NCBI RefSeq assembly: GCF_000718165.1
Contig: NZ_JOEY01000016.1
Span: forward strand, 186,001 to 250,000
Direction: 5' to 3'
DNA from: Streptomyces fulvoviolaceus
GTDB taxonomy: Bacteria > Actinomycetota > Actinomycetes > Streptomycetales > Streptomycetaceae
DNA: 64,000 bases
Shown here one piece after another: positions 33,325 through 43,534 of the stretch; the stretch's first letter is position 1, and each line of letters starts with the position of its first letter. A program made the translations under genes and the position numbers. The notes below the pieces were generated by a model, which was not told where the DNA came from, did not search any database, and saw only the letters and a program-made list of their open reading frames with translations.

Positions 33325-34140
33325 ATGACGGATGCGACCGAGGCCTTCGACGCCGCCGAGCGCGGGATGTGGGAGGGGAGGGTGGAGGCGTACGCCGCGA
33401 GCTTCGCCCGGCTGTGCGCCCACCCGGTCGGGGCGCTGCTGGACGCGGCCGGGGTCGGGGCGGGGTCGTACGTCCTCGACGCCGGTACCGGGACCGGTAC
33501 GGCGGCCCTCGCGGCCCTGGAGCGCGGGGCACGCGTGCGTGCGGTGGACGCCGACGCGGGGATGGTGGCCGCGGCACGGGAACGCGGGGTCGATGCGCGT
33601 GTCGCCGCCCTGCCCGAACTCCCTTACAGGGACGGTGAGTTCGACGCCGTCATCGGCAACTTCGTCCTCAACCACGTCGGCCGCCCCCGCGCCGCCCTCG
33701 CCGAACTGCGACGCGTACTGAGGCCGGGCGGGAGCGTCGCGCTGACGACGTGGGGCGCGCGGCGCGGAGCCGGGCAGGACCTGCTCGGGCGGGCCTGCGA
33801 GGCGGCGGGGGCCGTACCGCCGTCCTGTCTGCCGCGGCTGGATCTGAGGGAGGACTTCGTCCGTACGGCGGACGGGCTCGCCGAGCTGCTGGGCGAGGCC
33901 GGGTTCGTGGCGGCGGAGGCGGCCGAACTCGCCTGGGACCACCGGGCCACCGTCGAGGAGTGGTGGGGCGGCGCCGCGGGCGGGGTCGCCACCATCGGGC
34001 TCGTCGTCACCTCGCAGGAGCCGGAGACCGTCGTACGGATCCGGCGGGAGTACGAGCGGCTGAGTGCCGAATTCGCCGTGACCGACGGGGAGTTGGCGCT
34101 GCCCCACGTCGCCCTGCTCGCGCAGGGAAAGCGGGCGTAG
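33325..34140 (+). CDS. Class I SAM-dependent methyltransferase
   Basis: This 271-residue protein has motif I VLDAGTGTGTAALAAL, the acidic residue ending strand 2 (VRAVDAD), GEFDAVIGNFVLNHV and LRRVLRPGGSVALTTW. These place it with UbiE/Methyltransf_11-type small-molecule methyltransferases. ATG at 33325 gives the usual length. It stands alone after a terminator. The substrate cannot be predicted. Confidence 0.88.
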   Translation: MTDATEAFDAAERGMWEGRVEAYAASFARLCAHPVGALLDAAGVGAGSYVLDAGTGTGTAALAALERGARVRAVDADAGMVAAARERGVDARVAALPELPYRDGEFDAVIGNFVLNHVGRPRAALAELRRVLRPGGSVALTTWGARRGAGQDLLGRACEAAGAVPPSCLPRLDLREDFVRTADGLAELLGEAGFVAAEAAELAWDHRATVEEWWGGAAGGVATIGLVVTSQEPETVVRIRREYERLSAEFAVTDGELALPHVALLAQGKRA

Positions 34141-34344
34141 GGAACGGGCGGTCTGGCGCCGCTACGCCGCGGGCGGCGGCACCGGTGGGGTCAGTCGGCG
34201 TATCTGCGGCGCCTTCCCGGACACGGCCCTAGGCGCCCTGGGACCCGAGGAGCAGTGTGGTCCCGCATGGGTCGCGACCGTCCGGCGTTCTGACCGGGGT
34301 CGCCCGCAACGGGGGCACTTCTCAAGCTTCAACGGGGGCACGTC

Positions 34345-36986
34345 ATGAGCACAGCACGCCCGGAATCATCCGGAAATTCCGGCAACGACGAGTTCAGCTA
34401 CGTCGACAAAGCGAGTGGCAAGCGCAGGACCTTCCGGCCGTCGGACAGCGAGGCGATGGTGCGGCTGCCGGCCGACGCCACGGGGGACACCCTCACCGGC
34501 CTGGTCGAGGCCGCACCGCTGCTCTCCGTCAGCCAGGGCTACAACCTGGACCGCGGTTTCGCCGCGGTGTACATCAACCCGGCCGCCCACACGGACGCGG
34601 CCGCACTCCAGGAACAACCGGAGGTCGTCGGATCCCTGCCGGTGATGATCGACGAGAACGGCGCGTCACGGTACTTCGTACCCGGCGAGCTCTCCGTCCA
34701 GTTCCGCCCCGACGTCACCCGGGAGCGCGCCGAGCAGCTCATCTCCGAGCACGGCAGCAGCGTCGCCGTCGCCCGCCGCACCCCCGGGGCCTACACCCTG
34801 GAGGTCCCCGAGGGCCACGAACTCTTCGCCACCATCAAGGAGTTCAGCGAGCTGGACGAGGTGCGGTTCGCCGAGCCCTCCGAGGCCGGGTTCAACGACG
34901 CGCTGCCCTACCTGCCCGACGACCCGGACTTCGACCGTCTGTGGGGCATGCGCAACACCGGCCAGGCCGTCGGCGGCATCGGCGGCACCGCCGGCGTCGA
35001 CATCAGCGTCTCGGACGCCTGGGACCACACCCGCGGCGACCCGAACGTCATCGTCACCGTCATCGACACCGGCGCCGACCTCGACCACCCCGACCTCAAG
35101 GACAACTTCCTGTCCCGCGGCTCGGAGGACTGGGACTTCGCCGACGCGGGCGACGGCGTGCCCGAGGACGACGACGGCCACGGCAGCCATGTCGCCGGCA
35201 CCATCGCCGCGGTCGACAACAAGATCGGCGTCATCGGAGCCGCTCCCGGCTGCCGCATCATGCCGCTGCGCATCAACCTGACCGCAGGCATGAACGACAA
35301 CCGCGCCGACGCCATCAACTACGTCCGCGCCCAGGCCCTGGCCCACCCCGACCGCCGCTACGTCGTCAACTGCAGCTGGCGCACCAGCGGCGACCACGCG
35401 GGCATCCGTACGGCCGTCCGGGACGCGACCGCCGCGGGCGTCCTGATCTGCTTCGCCGCGGGCAACGACGGCAGGAACACCGACGTCACCCCGCAGTACC
35501 CCGGCGTCTATCCCGAGGTCATCGCGGTCGCCGCCCTGGACTCGAACAACACCAAGGCCGGCTTCTCCAACTTCGGCACCAACGTCGACGTCGCCGCACC
35601 CGGCGTCAACATCTGGTCGACGTACCTCGGCGGCAACTACCGCTTCCTGAACGGCACTTCGATGGCCTCCCCGCACGCCGCCGGCGTCGCCGCCCTGGTC
35701 TGGGCCCGCAACCTCGAACTCACCGGCGACCAGGTCCGCCGTATCGTCGAGAGCACCTGCGACGACGTGGACGCCGCCAACCCCGGCTTCGCCGGACTCC
35801 TCGGCCGCGGCCGCGTCAACGCCTTCCGCGCCGTCACGAGCCCCCTGGTCTTCCCTGCCGACACGACGGTCGACGCGGATCTGACGGGCGACGGCCGCGC
35901 GGACATCGTGGGCTTCGGCGACGCGGGCGTGTGGGTGTCCCTGAACAACGGCAACGGCACCTTCCAGGGGCCCCAGCTCGTCGTGAACAACTTCGCCTAC
36001 GCGGCAGGCGGTTGGCGCACATCGAAACACCCGCGCTACCTCGCGGACCTGACGGGTGACGGCCGGGCGGACATCGTCGGCTTCGGCAACGCGGGTGTCT
36101 ATACGTCCCGCAACAACGGCAACGGAACGTTCCAGGCTCTGCAGCTGGTCGTGAACAACTTCGGCTACGACGCCGGGGGTTGGCGCGTGGAGCGGCACCC
36201 GCGCTTCCTCGCGGACCTGACGGGTGACGGCCGGGCGGACATCGTCGGGTTCGGGAATGGCAACGGCACGTTCCAGGCTCTGCAGCTGGTGGTGCAGAAC
36301 TTCGGCTACGACGCCGGGGGTTGGCGCGTGGAGCGGCATCCGCGCTTCCTGGCGGACGTGACGGGTGACGGCCGGGCGGACATCGTGGGCTTCGGGAACG
36401 CCGGCGTGTGGGTGTCCCGCAACAACGGCAACGGCACCTTCCAGGCTCCGCAGCTGGTGGTGCAGAACTTCGGCTACGACGCCGGGGGTTGGCGCGTGGA
36501 GCGGCACCCGCGCTTCCTCGCGGACCTGACGGGTGACGGCCGGGCGGACATCGTCGGGTTCGGGAGCTGGCCGTGGGCAACTTCGGCTACTCGGCGGGCG
36601 GTTGGCGCACGGAGAAGCACCCGCGCTTCCTGGCGGACGTGACGGGCGATGGCCGCGCGGACATCGTGGGCTTCGGGGACGCGGGCGTGTGGGTGGCCCT
36701 GAACAACGGCAACGGCACCTTCCAGGCCCCGCAGCTCACAGTCGCCAACTTCGCCTACGTCGCGGGCGGTTGGCGTGTCGAGCGGCACCCGCGCTTCCTC
36801 GCTGACCTCACCGGCGACCGCCGCGCCGACATCATCGGCTTCGGCAACGCCGGGGTCTGGGAGTCCCTCAACGGCGGCAACGGCACGAACTTTGCCGCGC
36901 CGCAGCTGGTCGTGCAGAACTTCGGCTACGACGCCGGCGGCTGGCGCGTCGAGAAGCACCCGAGGATCGTCGCCGGACGCAGGTGA
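34345..36986 (+). pseudogene. S8 subtilisin-like protease with VCBS/FG-GAP repeats, frameshifted near the C-terminus
   Basis: The open frame from ATG 34345 runs to 36642 (765 codons). The catalytic triad is present: Asp in VIDTGADLDHPDL, His in DGHGSHVAGT and Ser in NGTSMASPHAAG, with the oxyanion Asn in FAAGNDG. From 35880 a 56-residue unit (ADLTGDGRADIVGFG..GVWVS.NNGNGTFQ.PQLVV.NF.Y.AGGWR) repeats, as in calcium-binding propeller domains. At about 36564 a deletion removes most of one unit and shifts the frame; units continue in another frame to 36986. The protease domain is intact, so a shortened product ending in unrelated residues may still work. No signal peptide is visible, which is unusual for this family. 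Confidence 0.8.
35880..36975 (+). repeat. Tandem 168-bp coding repeats, partly deleted
   Basis: Seven or so near-identical units occur. One (around 36250) lacks nine codons in frame and one (around 36564) carries an out-of-frame deletion. This shows active slippage or recombination between units. Confidence 0.85.
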
Positions 36987-37003
36987 CGAAGGCTCCCCCG
37001 GGA

Positions 37004-37039
37004 CGGGCCGGCCGGGTCCCGCCAGATCCGGCCGGCCCG
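37004..37039. terminator. 12-bp perfect stem between convergent genes
   Basis: CGGGCCGGCCGG (37004-37015) pairs with CCGGCCGGCCCG (37028-37039). It lies between the protease gene and the first LCP gene. Confidence 0.75.
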
Positions 37040-37070
37040 GCCGTGCTCAGTCCTCAGCCTTGCTCAGCCC

Positions 37071-38381
37071 TCAGTCGGAGACCGTGACCTTCTCGTCGTT
37101 CTTCAGCTCGTCCACCAGCGTCTTCAGCTTCGTCTTGTCCCAGATGAGGTTGCCGTTGACGGAGCCGGAGGTCGGCATGTTCATCGACTTGCCGTCGCCG
37201 CCGTTGACGCCCTTCATCGCCCAGAACATCTTGGCCAGGTCGTACAGGCCCATGTCCTTGTCGACGACCAGCGAGTCCAGGCCCGCACCCATCGTCGGGT
37301 AGAGCTTGAAGGGGTTGAGGATCGTGCTCGGCGTGGCGACCTGGTTGGCCAGCGCGTTGAGGAACTTCTGCTGGTTCTTCGTACGGTCCAGGTCGGAGCC
37401 CGCCAGCGCGTACCGGGTGCGCACGAAGGCGAGGGCCTGCTCGCCGTTCAGGGTCTGCTTGCCCGCCTCGAAGTCGGCGCCGGACTTGGTGTCCTTCATG
37501 CCGCCCTTCGGGATCTCGATCTCGACGCCGCCCACCGCGTCCACGATGTTCGCGAAGCCGGCGAAGCCGATCTCGACGTAGTGGTCGATGTGCAGACCGG
37601 TGTTGTACTCGACGGTCCGCACCAGCAGCTCGGGGCCGTCCTCGGCGTAGGCGGCGTTCAGCTTCACCTGCCGGCCGGTGCCCTCGTAGGTCTTGCCGGA
37701 CTCGGAGCCCTTGTACGTCGGGATCTCGACGTTCGAGTCACGCGGCAGCGAGATCAGCGTGTCGCCGTTGCTGCCGGTGTGCAGGATCATCATCGAGTCG
37801 GTGCGCTTGCCCTCGGCGGAGCCGGTGTGCAGCTTCTTCTTCTCCTCGGCGGACATGCCGGCGCGGCTGTCGGAGCCGACGATGAGGTAGTTCGTGCCCT
37901 CGCCCGTCTCCGGTCGGTCGATGACCTTGGACAGGTCGACGTCGCGGTTGAGCTTGGAGTCGGCCCAGAAGTACGTGCCGATGGTCGTCGCGACCAGCAC
38001 GGTCACCACGGTGATCGCGGTCCACTTGATGCGCTTGCGCCAGTTCGGCGCGGGCCGCGGACCCCGGCCGCCCGGGTCGCCCGGTCCGCCGTGGTCGCCG
38101 CCGCCGGGCGCGCCGTAGACCTGGCCGGTGTTGTAGCCGCTGTCGTATCCGCCGCCGTGCCCGTCGTAAGAGCCGTCACCGCTGCCGTTGACGTACGACG
38201 GCTGCTGCGGGACGCCGTTGCCGTACGGCGGGGCGGAGGGGTTGGAGCCCCCGTAGCCGCCCGAGGCGGGACGGCGGACCTGCCGCATGACACGGGCGCT
38301 CTCAGGCTGTGCGCCTGCGCTGCCGCGTCCGTACCGGTTGCCGCGGTTGTCGTCGGACCATGCCTCGGGCCAATCGTTCAT
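37071..38381 (-). CDS. LytR-CpsA-Psr (LCP) family wall-polymer ligase 1
   Basis: This 436-residue protein has a cytoplasmic Gly/Tyr-rich N-terminus of about 115 residues, one membrane helix (AITVVTVLVATTIGTYFW) and an extracellular LCP domain. Motifs are YLIVGSDSRAGM, MMILHTGSNGDTLISLPRDSNVEIP, KLNAAYAEDGPELLVRTVE and ALAFVRTRYALAGSDLDRTKNQQKFL, including the Arg and Asp residues that bind the polyprenyl pyrophosphate. LCP enzymes attach teichoic-acid-like or other glycopolymers to peptidoglycan. It lacks a LytR_C domain. It is one of six in 11.5 kb. Confidence 0.93.
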   Translation of the reverse strand: MNDWPEAWSDDNRGNRYGRGSAGAQPESARVMRQVRRPASGGYGGSNPSAPPYGNGVPQQPSYVNGSGDGSYDGHGGGYDSGYNTGQVYGAPGGGDHGGPGDPGGRGPRPAPNWRKRIKWTAITVVTVLVATTIGTYFWADSKLNRDVDLSKVIDRPETGEGTNYLIVGSDSRAGMSAEEKKKLHTGSAEGKRTDSMMILHTGSNGDTLISLPRDSNVEIPTYKGSESGKTYEGTGRQVKLNAAYAEDGPELLVRTVEYNTGLHIDHYVEIGFAGFANIVDAVGGVEIEIPKGGMKDTKSGADFEAGKQTLNGEQALAFVRTRYALAGSDLDRTKNQQKFLNALANQVATPSTILNPFKLYPTMGAGLDSLVVDKDMGLYDLAKMFWAMKGVNGGDGKSMNMPTSGSVNGNLIWDKTKLKTLVDELKNDEKVTVSD

Positions 38382-38499
38382 GGGCCCAGTGTGCAGGGAA
38401 CGGCTGTGTCCTTTACAAGGGTCGTAGGAAAATCAGGGCACCGCTGTTGCGAACCCAACACAAAGTCCGCAGATGTCACCTCGGCATAAGGTGGAGGCC

Positions 38500-39057
38500 A
38501 TGACAGACCAGGCCGCCGCGGCGGAATCGGACACTCCGGATATCCCCGGCAGGCCCACCTCGGCGTCCCGGACCACGCTCAGCCACATCATGACCCAGGC
38601 GGACACCAACCTTCTGGGGACCGTGCACGGCGGCGTGATCATGAAACTCGTGGACGACGCGGCGGGAGCGGTGGCCGGCCGGCACAGCGGCGGACCCGCC
38701 GTCACCGCGTCCATGGACGAGATGGCCTTCCTGGAGCCGGTCCGCGTCGGCGACCTCGTCCATGTGAAGGCCCAGGTCAACTGGACCGGCCGGACCTCGA
38801 TGGAGGTCGGGGTACGGGTCCTCGCCGAACGCTGGAACGAGTCCACCCCGGCCACCCAGGTCGGCTCCGCCTACCTCGTCTTCGCCGCGGTCGACGCCGA
38901 CGGCAAGCCGCGCCGGGTGCCGCCGGTGCTCCCGGAGACGGAGAAGGACGAGCGGCGCTACCAGGAGGCCCAGATCCGCCGCACCCATCGACTGGCGCGG
39001 CGGCGGGCGATCGTAGAACTGAGGGAGAAGCGGGCGGCCGAGGGACTCGACGACTAG
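38500..39057 (+). CDS. Acyl-CoA thioesterase, hotdog fold
   Basis: This 185-residue protein of the YciA/BFIT type has QADTNLLGTVHGGVIMKLVDDAAG, the active-site helix with Asn/Gly-His, then HSGGPAVTASMDEMAFLEPVRVGDLVHVKAQV. It should hydrolyse acyl-CoA thioesters. ATG at 38500 has GGTGGAGG 2-8 bases upstream. It diverges from the first LCP gene and converges on the second with an 8-base gap. A charged helical tail of about 40 residues follows the domain. Confidence 0.9.
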   Translation: MTDQAAAAESDTPDIPGRPTSASRTTLSHIMTQADTNLLGTVHGGVIMKLVDDAAGAVAGRHSGGPAVTASMDEMAFLEPVRVGDLVHVKAQVNWTGRTSMEVGVRVLAERWNESTPATQVGSAYLVFAAVDADGKPRRVPPVLPETEKDERRYQEAQIRRTHRLARRRAIVELREKRAAEGLDD

Positions 39058-39064
39058 CGACGGG

Positions 39065-40531
39065 TCACGCGCACCCCACCTCGTCCCCCGTCACCACCCC
39101 GAACTCGCCCTGGTACTCGTCCTCGGCCCGCACCTTCCTGACCTGCTTGTAGTCGGCGCCGACGATCACCTTCAGCGTCGCCCCCTGCCCCTTCACCGCC
39201 CGCAACTCGCTCCCGGGCAGCGCGGCGGCGATCGATTTCGCCGAACGGTCCCAGCGGGGGTCGTAGGCGACGACGGTCCGCTTCTGCGTGCGGTCGGCGG
39301 CGTTCACCGGCATCCGCGTCGTACGGAACCCGGTCGCCGCGAGCGCCGCGTCCACCCGCTTGCCGAGCCCGCCGGTGGCCGTCCCGTTCTCCACCTGGAC
39401 ACGGATCTGCTGCGGGGCCACGGCCACCCGCAGCGCCTTGCTCTTCGGCTTGTGCGCGGCCAGCGGCTTGTCGTCACGCAGGGCCCTGAAGAGTCGCTCG
39501 GACTTCTTCGGGTCCCATTTCAGCGTGGAACCGACTCCCTTCACGGCGTATCCCATCGTCCCGATCGGCACGGTGGTGAACTCCGACGAGGAGGGGGAGA
39601 AGTTCCGCATCGCCCGCCCGAGGTCCAGCAGCTCGTCCGTGCCGAAGCCCTTGTCGGCCCGTACGGAGCCCAGCACGGCCCGCGTGATGTCCCGGAACTT
39701 CATCGGGTTGAGCAGGATCCCGGAGGAGGTGGTCCGGTCGATCAGCGCGGCGAGGAAGCGCTGCTGGCGCTTCATCCGGCCGAGGTCCGAGGCCCCGTCG
39801 ACGTGCCGCGAGCGGACGTACTGCAGGGCCTGCCCGCCCATCAGCCGGTGCCGGCCGGCCGCCAGGTCGAGTCCGGTGTACGCGTCCTTCAGCGGGTCGG
39901 CGTTGCAGATCTCGACGCCGCCGAGCACGTCCACGGTCTTCATGAAGCTGGTGAAGTCGACCTCCAGATAGTGGTCGATCTTCACGTGGGTCATGTGCTC
40001 GACCGTGCGCACGGTCAGGTTCGGGCCGCCCTCCGCGTACGCCGCGTTGATCTTGACGGGGTGTCCGCCGTGACGTTTCCCCGTGGTCCGGTCGAGGTGC
40101 GGGGGCGTCATGGCGTACGAGTCGCGCGGCAGGCTCACCACGCTCGCCCGCTCCCGGTCCTCCGAGATGTGCACGATCATGATCGTGTCGGTGCAGTGGC
40201 AGGGGGCGCCGCCGAGCCGGTACTTCTGCCGCTCGGCCTCGGTGATCTTGTCCCGTCCGTCGGTGCCGACGAGCAGGACGTTCATCCCGTGCCCGGCTCT
40301 CGGCCGGTTCTTCATGTCCTTGAACGGGTCGACCCGGGCGATGTCCGCGTCCAGGCTGGTGACCACCGAGTGACCGATGCCGGCGGACGCGAGCACCACC
40401 ACGGACACCGTGGTCACCGCCCGCATGGCCCAGCGCGGCCGCTTCCGCCGTACGGGGGGTCGCGGCGAGCGGGCCGGCTGCGGTCGGCGCTGTGGACGGG
40501 CGGCGGGGGAGCGGCGGGGCGGCGTGGGCAT
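39065..40531 (-). CDS. LCP family wall-polymer ligase 2 with LytR_C domain
   Basis: This 488-residue protein has a basic Pro/Arg-rich leader and a membrane helix (VTTVSVVVLASAGIGHSVV). The LCP domain contains NVLLVGTDGRDKI, MIVHISEDRERASVVSLPRDSYA, KINAAYAEGGPNLTVRTVE and QYVRSRHVDGASDLGRMKRQQ. A LytR_C domain (IRVQVENGTATGGLGKRVDAAL) follows. ATG at 40531 has GGAGG 9 bases upstream; 25 more codons are open upstream without LCP character. Between the Cys-His-Cys of GGAPCHCTD and the core, an insertion not present in ligase 1 is seen. Diverges from the glycosyltransferase gene. Confidence 0.92.
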   Translation of the reverse strand: MPTPPRRSPAARPQRRPQPARSPRPPVRRKRPRWAMRAVTTVSVVVLASAGIGHSVVTSLDADIARVDPFKDMKNRPRAGHGMNVLLVGTDGRDKITEAERQKYRLGGAPCHCTDTIMIVHISEDRERASVVSLPRDSYAMTPPHLDRTTGKRHGGHPVKINAAYAEGGPNLTVRTVEHMTHVKIDHYLEVDFTSFMKTVDVLGGVEICNADPLKDAYTGLDLAAGRHRLMGGQALQYVRSRHVDGASDLGRMKRQQRFLAALIDRTTSSGILLNPMKFRDITRAVLGSVRADKGFGTDELLDLGRAMRNFSPSSSEFTTVPIGTMGYAVKGVGSTLKWDPKKSERLFRALRDDKPLAAHKPKSKALRVAVAPQQIRVQVENGTATGGLGKRVDAALAATGFRTTRMPVNAADRTQKRTVVAYDPRWDRSAKSIAAALPGSELRAVKGQGATLKVIVGADYKQVRKVRAEDEYQGEFGVVTGDEVGCA

Positions 40532-40659
40532 GGGAGGACACCTCCGCTGGGGCCGAACGTGGGATCGTGAGCACCGTAGGCCCATACGATCTGCGACGAC
40601 CGGCACCGCCCCGGGCGGGGCGCATCCGTGTCCCCCGTTCGCGGTAACGTGAGCCCCCT

Positions 40660-41688
40660 ATGAACGCCAAGCCCGACGTGCGACTCCCCGCCGTTTCTGT
40701 GATCATGCCCGTCCTCGACGAGGAGCGGCATCTGCGCGGAGCCGTCCAAGCGATCCTCGCGCAGGAGTACGCCGGCGAGATGGAGGTCGTGATCGCCCTC
40801 GGTCCGTCCACGGACCGTACGGACGAGATCGCCGCCGAGCTCGTCAGTGAAGACCCCCGCGTGCACACCGTCCCGAACCCCACCGGCCGCACGCCCGCCG
40901 CCCTCAACGCCGCGATCAAGGCCTCCCGCCACCCGATCGTCGTCCGCGTCGACGGCCACGGCATCCTCTCGCCCAACTACATCGCGACCGCCGTACGGCT
41001 CCTGGAGGAGACCGGCGCGCAGAACGTCGGCGGCATCATGCATGCCCAGGGCGAGAACGACTGGGAGCACGCGGTCGCCGCCGCCATGACCTCGAAGATC
41101 GGCGTCGGCAACGCCGCCTTCCACACCGGCGGCGAGGCCCACGCGGCCGAGACCGTCTACCTCGGCGTCTTCCGGCGCGAGGCCCTTGAGCAGCAGGGCG
41201 GCTACAACGAGGAGTTCATCCGTGCCCAGGACTGGGAGCTCAACTTCCGGATCCGCGAGGCGGGCGGACTGATCTGGTTCTCGCCCGAGCTGAAGGTGTC
41301 GTACCGCCCGAGGCCCTCGGTGAAGGCCCTCGCCAAGCAGTACAAGAACTACGGCCGCTGGCGGCACGTCGTCGCCCGCTACCACGAGGGCTCCATCAAC
41401 CTGCGCTACCTCGCCCCGCCGACCGCCGTGTGCGCGATCGCGGCCGGGATCGTGGTGGGCGCCGCACTCACCCCGTGGGGCTTCGTGATCCCCGGCGGCT
41501 ACCTCGCGGCGATCGTCCTCGGGTCCCTGCCCGCGGGCAGGGGGCTGCCGCTGAAGGCCCGGCTGCAGATCCCCGTCGCGCTGGCCACGATGCACATGAC
41601 GTGGGGCTGGGGCTTCCTGACCAGCCCGCGCTCGCTCGCCAAGCGGGTCATCGCCTCGCGGCGGCCGGCGGTCCTCAACAACGCGTGA
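40660..41688 (+). CDS. Family 2 glycosyltransferase, membrane-associated
   Basis: This 342-residue GT2 has VSVIMPVLDEERHLRGAVQAIL, the nucleotide-sugar DXD-like site VVRVDGHGIL, the acceptor loop FIRAQDWELNFRIREAGG, and two C-terminal membrane helices. It should add a sugar to a lipid-linked acceptor on the inner face. Succinoglycan-type transferases are close in motif. It stands among the LCP genes, suggesting it helps make the polymer they attach. Start ATG at 40660. Confidence 0.9.
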   Translation: MNAKPDVRLPAVSVIMPVLDEERHLRGAVQAILAQEYAGEMEVVIALGPSTDRTDEIAAELVSEDPRVHTVPNPTGRTPAALNAAIKASRHPIVVRVDGHGILSPNYIATAVRLLEETGAQNVGGIMHAQGENDWEHAVAAAMTSKIGVGNAAFHTGGEAHAAETVYLGVFRREALEQQGGYNEEFIRAQDWELNFRIREAGGLIWFSPELKVSYRPRPSVKALAKQYKNYGRWRHVVARYHEGSINLRYLAPPTAVCAIAAGIVVGAALTPWGFVIPGGYLAAIVLGSLPAGRGLPLKARLQIPVALATMHMTWGWGFLTSPRSLAKRVIASRRPAVLNNA

Positions 41689-41712
41689 GGCCGCGCTCCT
41701 GAGAGCGCGGCC
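41689..41712. terminator. 10-bp perfect stem between GT2 and LCP ligase 3
   Basis: GGCCGCGCTC (41689-41698) pairs with GAGCGCGGCC (41703-41712). It starts directly after the glycosyltransferase stop and 8 bases from the convergent LCP stop. Confidence 0.85.
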
Positions 41713-41719
41713 CCCGGCT

Positions 41720-43390
41720 TCACCACACGTACGGCGCGTACACCGGCATGCAGGCGTCCTTCTCCGACCCGTTGATCGCGTCCGCACTGTCCGGCAGGTC
41801 GCCGGCCTCGGGGGTGTCCTGCTCGGGGTAGCTGTTCCCCTCGCGCCAGTCGCTGCCGATGGTCACCACCGTGGTGGTGGCGTCGGCCGCCGAACGCACC
41901 TGGCTGCTCGGGATGTTGAGCGCCTCCGCGACCGAGACCGCGTTCGCCTTGCCCTGCGCCCCCGTGCTCTCCGGGTATGTCACCTGCGTCCGCGTCCGCG
42001 GATCCTGCGTGGTGATGGCTCCGGCCTTGGTGAAGCCCTTGCCCTGCAGGACGGTGGCGATCGCGCTGGCCCGCCCGGACACCGGAGCCTGGTCGTCACC
42101 GGCCGTGCCGTTGACGACGGTGACCGACAGCCCCGCGGCCGGCGCGGCGGCCGGACCGCTCTTCGACGCCGACGGGCTGGGCGAGGCGGACGCGCTGGTC
42201 GCCTTGCCGTTCTTGTCGAAGGGCACGTCGTCACGGAGCATCGCCCACATCTTGTCGGCGTCGTCCGGCTTGGGCAGCAGATGGTCCTTGTTCTGGTAGT
42301 CCTCGATCGACGGCATCGTCGTCGAGGTGATGCGGTTCGTCGGGACCGTCTTGAGCTGCATGGCCAGGTCGTACAGCTCCTTGCCGGTGCCGATCTCCTC
42401 GGACACCGTCAGGGCCTTGGTGGCCGCCTCGGCCAGGCCCAGCAGCCGGGGGGCGTCGGTGAAGACGTTCTGGCTCTTGAGCGTGCGGATCATCGAGTTC
42501 AGGTACATGTGCTGCGCCTTGGCCCTGAGCGGGTCGCTGCCCCAGGCGTGCCGGGTGCGCAGCCACTGCAGCGCCTTCTTGCCCTTCACCTTCGTGGTGC
42601 CGGCCTTCAGCTTCAGGCCGGAGCCGCCGGGCACCGCCGCCGTCGGGTGGTCCCACACGTTCTGCTTCACACAGACCGGGACACCGCCGATGGCGTCCGC
42701 CATGTCGACCACACCGGCGAAGTCGATCATCATCCAGTGGTCGATGTAGGCACCGGTCAGGTTCTGCCAGGTGGCCAGCGTGCAGCCCGGACCGCCGCGT
42801 TGCAGCGACTCGTTGATGAGGGTGTTCTTCGCCGGGTACGTCTCCCCGGTGTCCGGGTCGGTGCACTTCGGTATGTCCACCCGGGTGTCGCGCGGGATGC
42901 TCACCATGGACGCGCTCTTGCGGTCCGCCGAGAGGTGGACCAGCATCTGCACGTCGGCCAGGGGCTTGCTGCCGACGCTCGACTTGCTGCCGCCGAGCTT
43001 CACGTTCTCCGCGGAGTTACGGCTGTCGGAGCCGATCAGCAGGATGTTGATCGGCGTCTGCCCCGCCGAGTTGGGCTTCGTCTTCTCCACGTCGGACTCG
43101 CCGTTGTTGCGGTTGCCCGTGTCGATGTTGCCGTTCAGATGGCGGTAGTAGAGGTATCCGGCCCCGGCCGAGACAAGTATCAGTACCGCAAGGACGATCG
43201 CGGACCAGCGGAGCACCCGCCGGCCCCCACGTCGTCGCTTGCCGCGCCGATGACTGCCACCCCGCCCGCCACCCTGGTCACCGCCCCCGTCCCCGTCGCC
43301 GCCGCCCGTCTGCGTCCGCGGACGCTCCTCCTGGACCAGCTCACCGGGCTCGTGCCGCGATCTGCCTCCGCGCACACCACTCTGCGCCAT
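41720..43390 (-). CDS. LCP family wall-polymer ligase 3 with LytR_C domain
   Basis: This 556-residue protein has a long Gly/Arg-rich cytoplasmic region and a membrane helix (AIVLAVLILVSAGAGYLYY). The LCP domain contains NILLIGSDSRNSAE, MLVHLSADRKSASMVSIPRDTRVDIP and QWLRTRHAWGSDPLRAKAQ. After a Ser/Pro linker a LytR_C domain appears (LSVTVVNGTAGDDQAPVSGRASAIATVL). ATG at 43390 has GGGAGG 7 bases upstream. The family's usual NAAYAEGGP is replaced by NESLQRGGPGCT, shared in kind with ligases 4-6. Confidence 0.92.
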   Translation of the reverse strand: MAQSGVRGGRSRHEPGELVQEERPRTQTGGGDGDGGGDQGGGRGGSHRRGKRRRGGRRVLRWSAIVLAVLILVSAGAGYLYYRHLNGNIDTGNRNNGESDVEKTKPNSAGQTPINILLIGSDSRNSAENVKLGGSKSSVGSKPLADVQMLVHLSADRKSASMVSIPRDTRVDIPKCTDPDTGETYPAKNTLINESLQRGGPGCTLATWQNLTGAYIDHWMMIDFAGVVDMADAIGGVPVCVKQNVWDHPTAAVPGGSGLKLKAGTTKVKGKKALQWLRTRHAWGSDPLRAKAQHMYLNSMIRTLKSQNVFTDAPRLLGLAEAATKALTVSEEIGTGKELYDLAMQLKTVPTNRITSTTMPSIEDYQNKDHLLPKPDDADKMWAMLRDDVPFDKNGKATSASASPSPSASKSGPAAAPAAGLSVTVVNGTAGDDQAPVSGRASAIATVLQGKGFTKAGAITTQDPRTRTQVTYPESTGAQGKANAVSVAEALNIPSSQVRSAADATTTVVTIGSDWREGNSYPEQDTPEAGDLPDSADAINGSEKDACMPVYAPYVW

Positions 43391-43534
43391 ACCCCTGCCT
43401 CCCCACCCTGCGCCGGACACACGGGGTCCCCCGCGTCTGTTGGACCATCGACAGGCCCGATCGGATGTACCCCCTCGTAACATCCGTCCCGGACAAGTTC
43501 TGCGCATAGTCAGACGCGTGCCGGACCCGTTAGG

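Noticed and set aside
34666..36507. A 613-codon minus-strand open frame opposite the subtilase
   Set aside because: It mirrors the repeats of the real gene on the other strand and has no start signal or domain.
43391..43534. A promoter or riboswitch in the gap between LCP ligases 3 and 4
   Set aside because: The 144 bases show no stable paired structure or conserved riboswitch core that I recognise.
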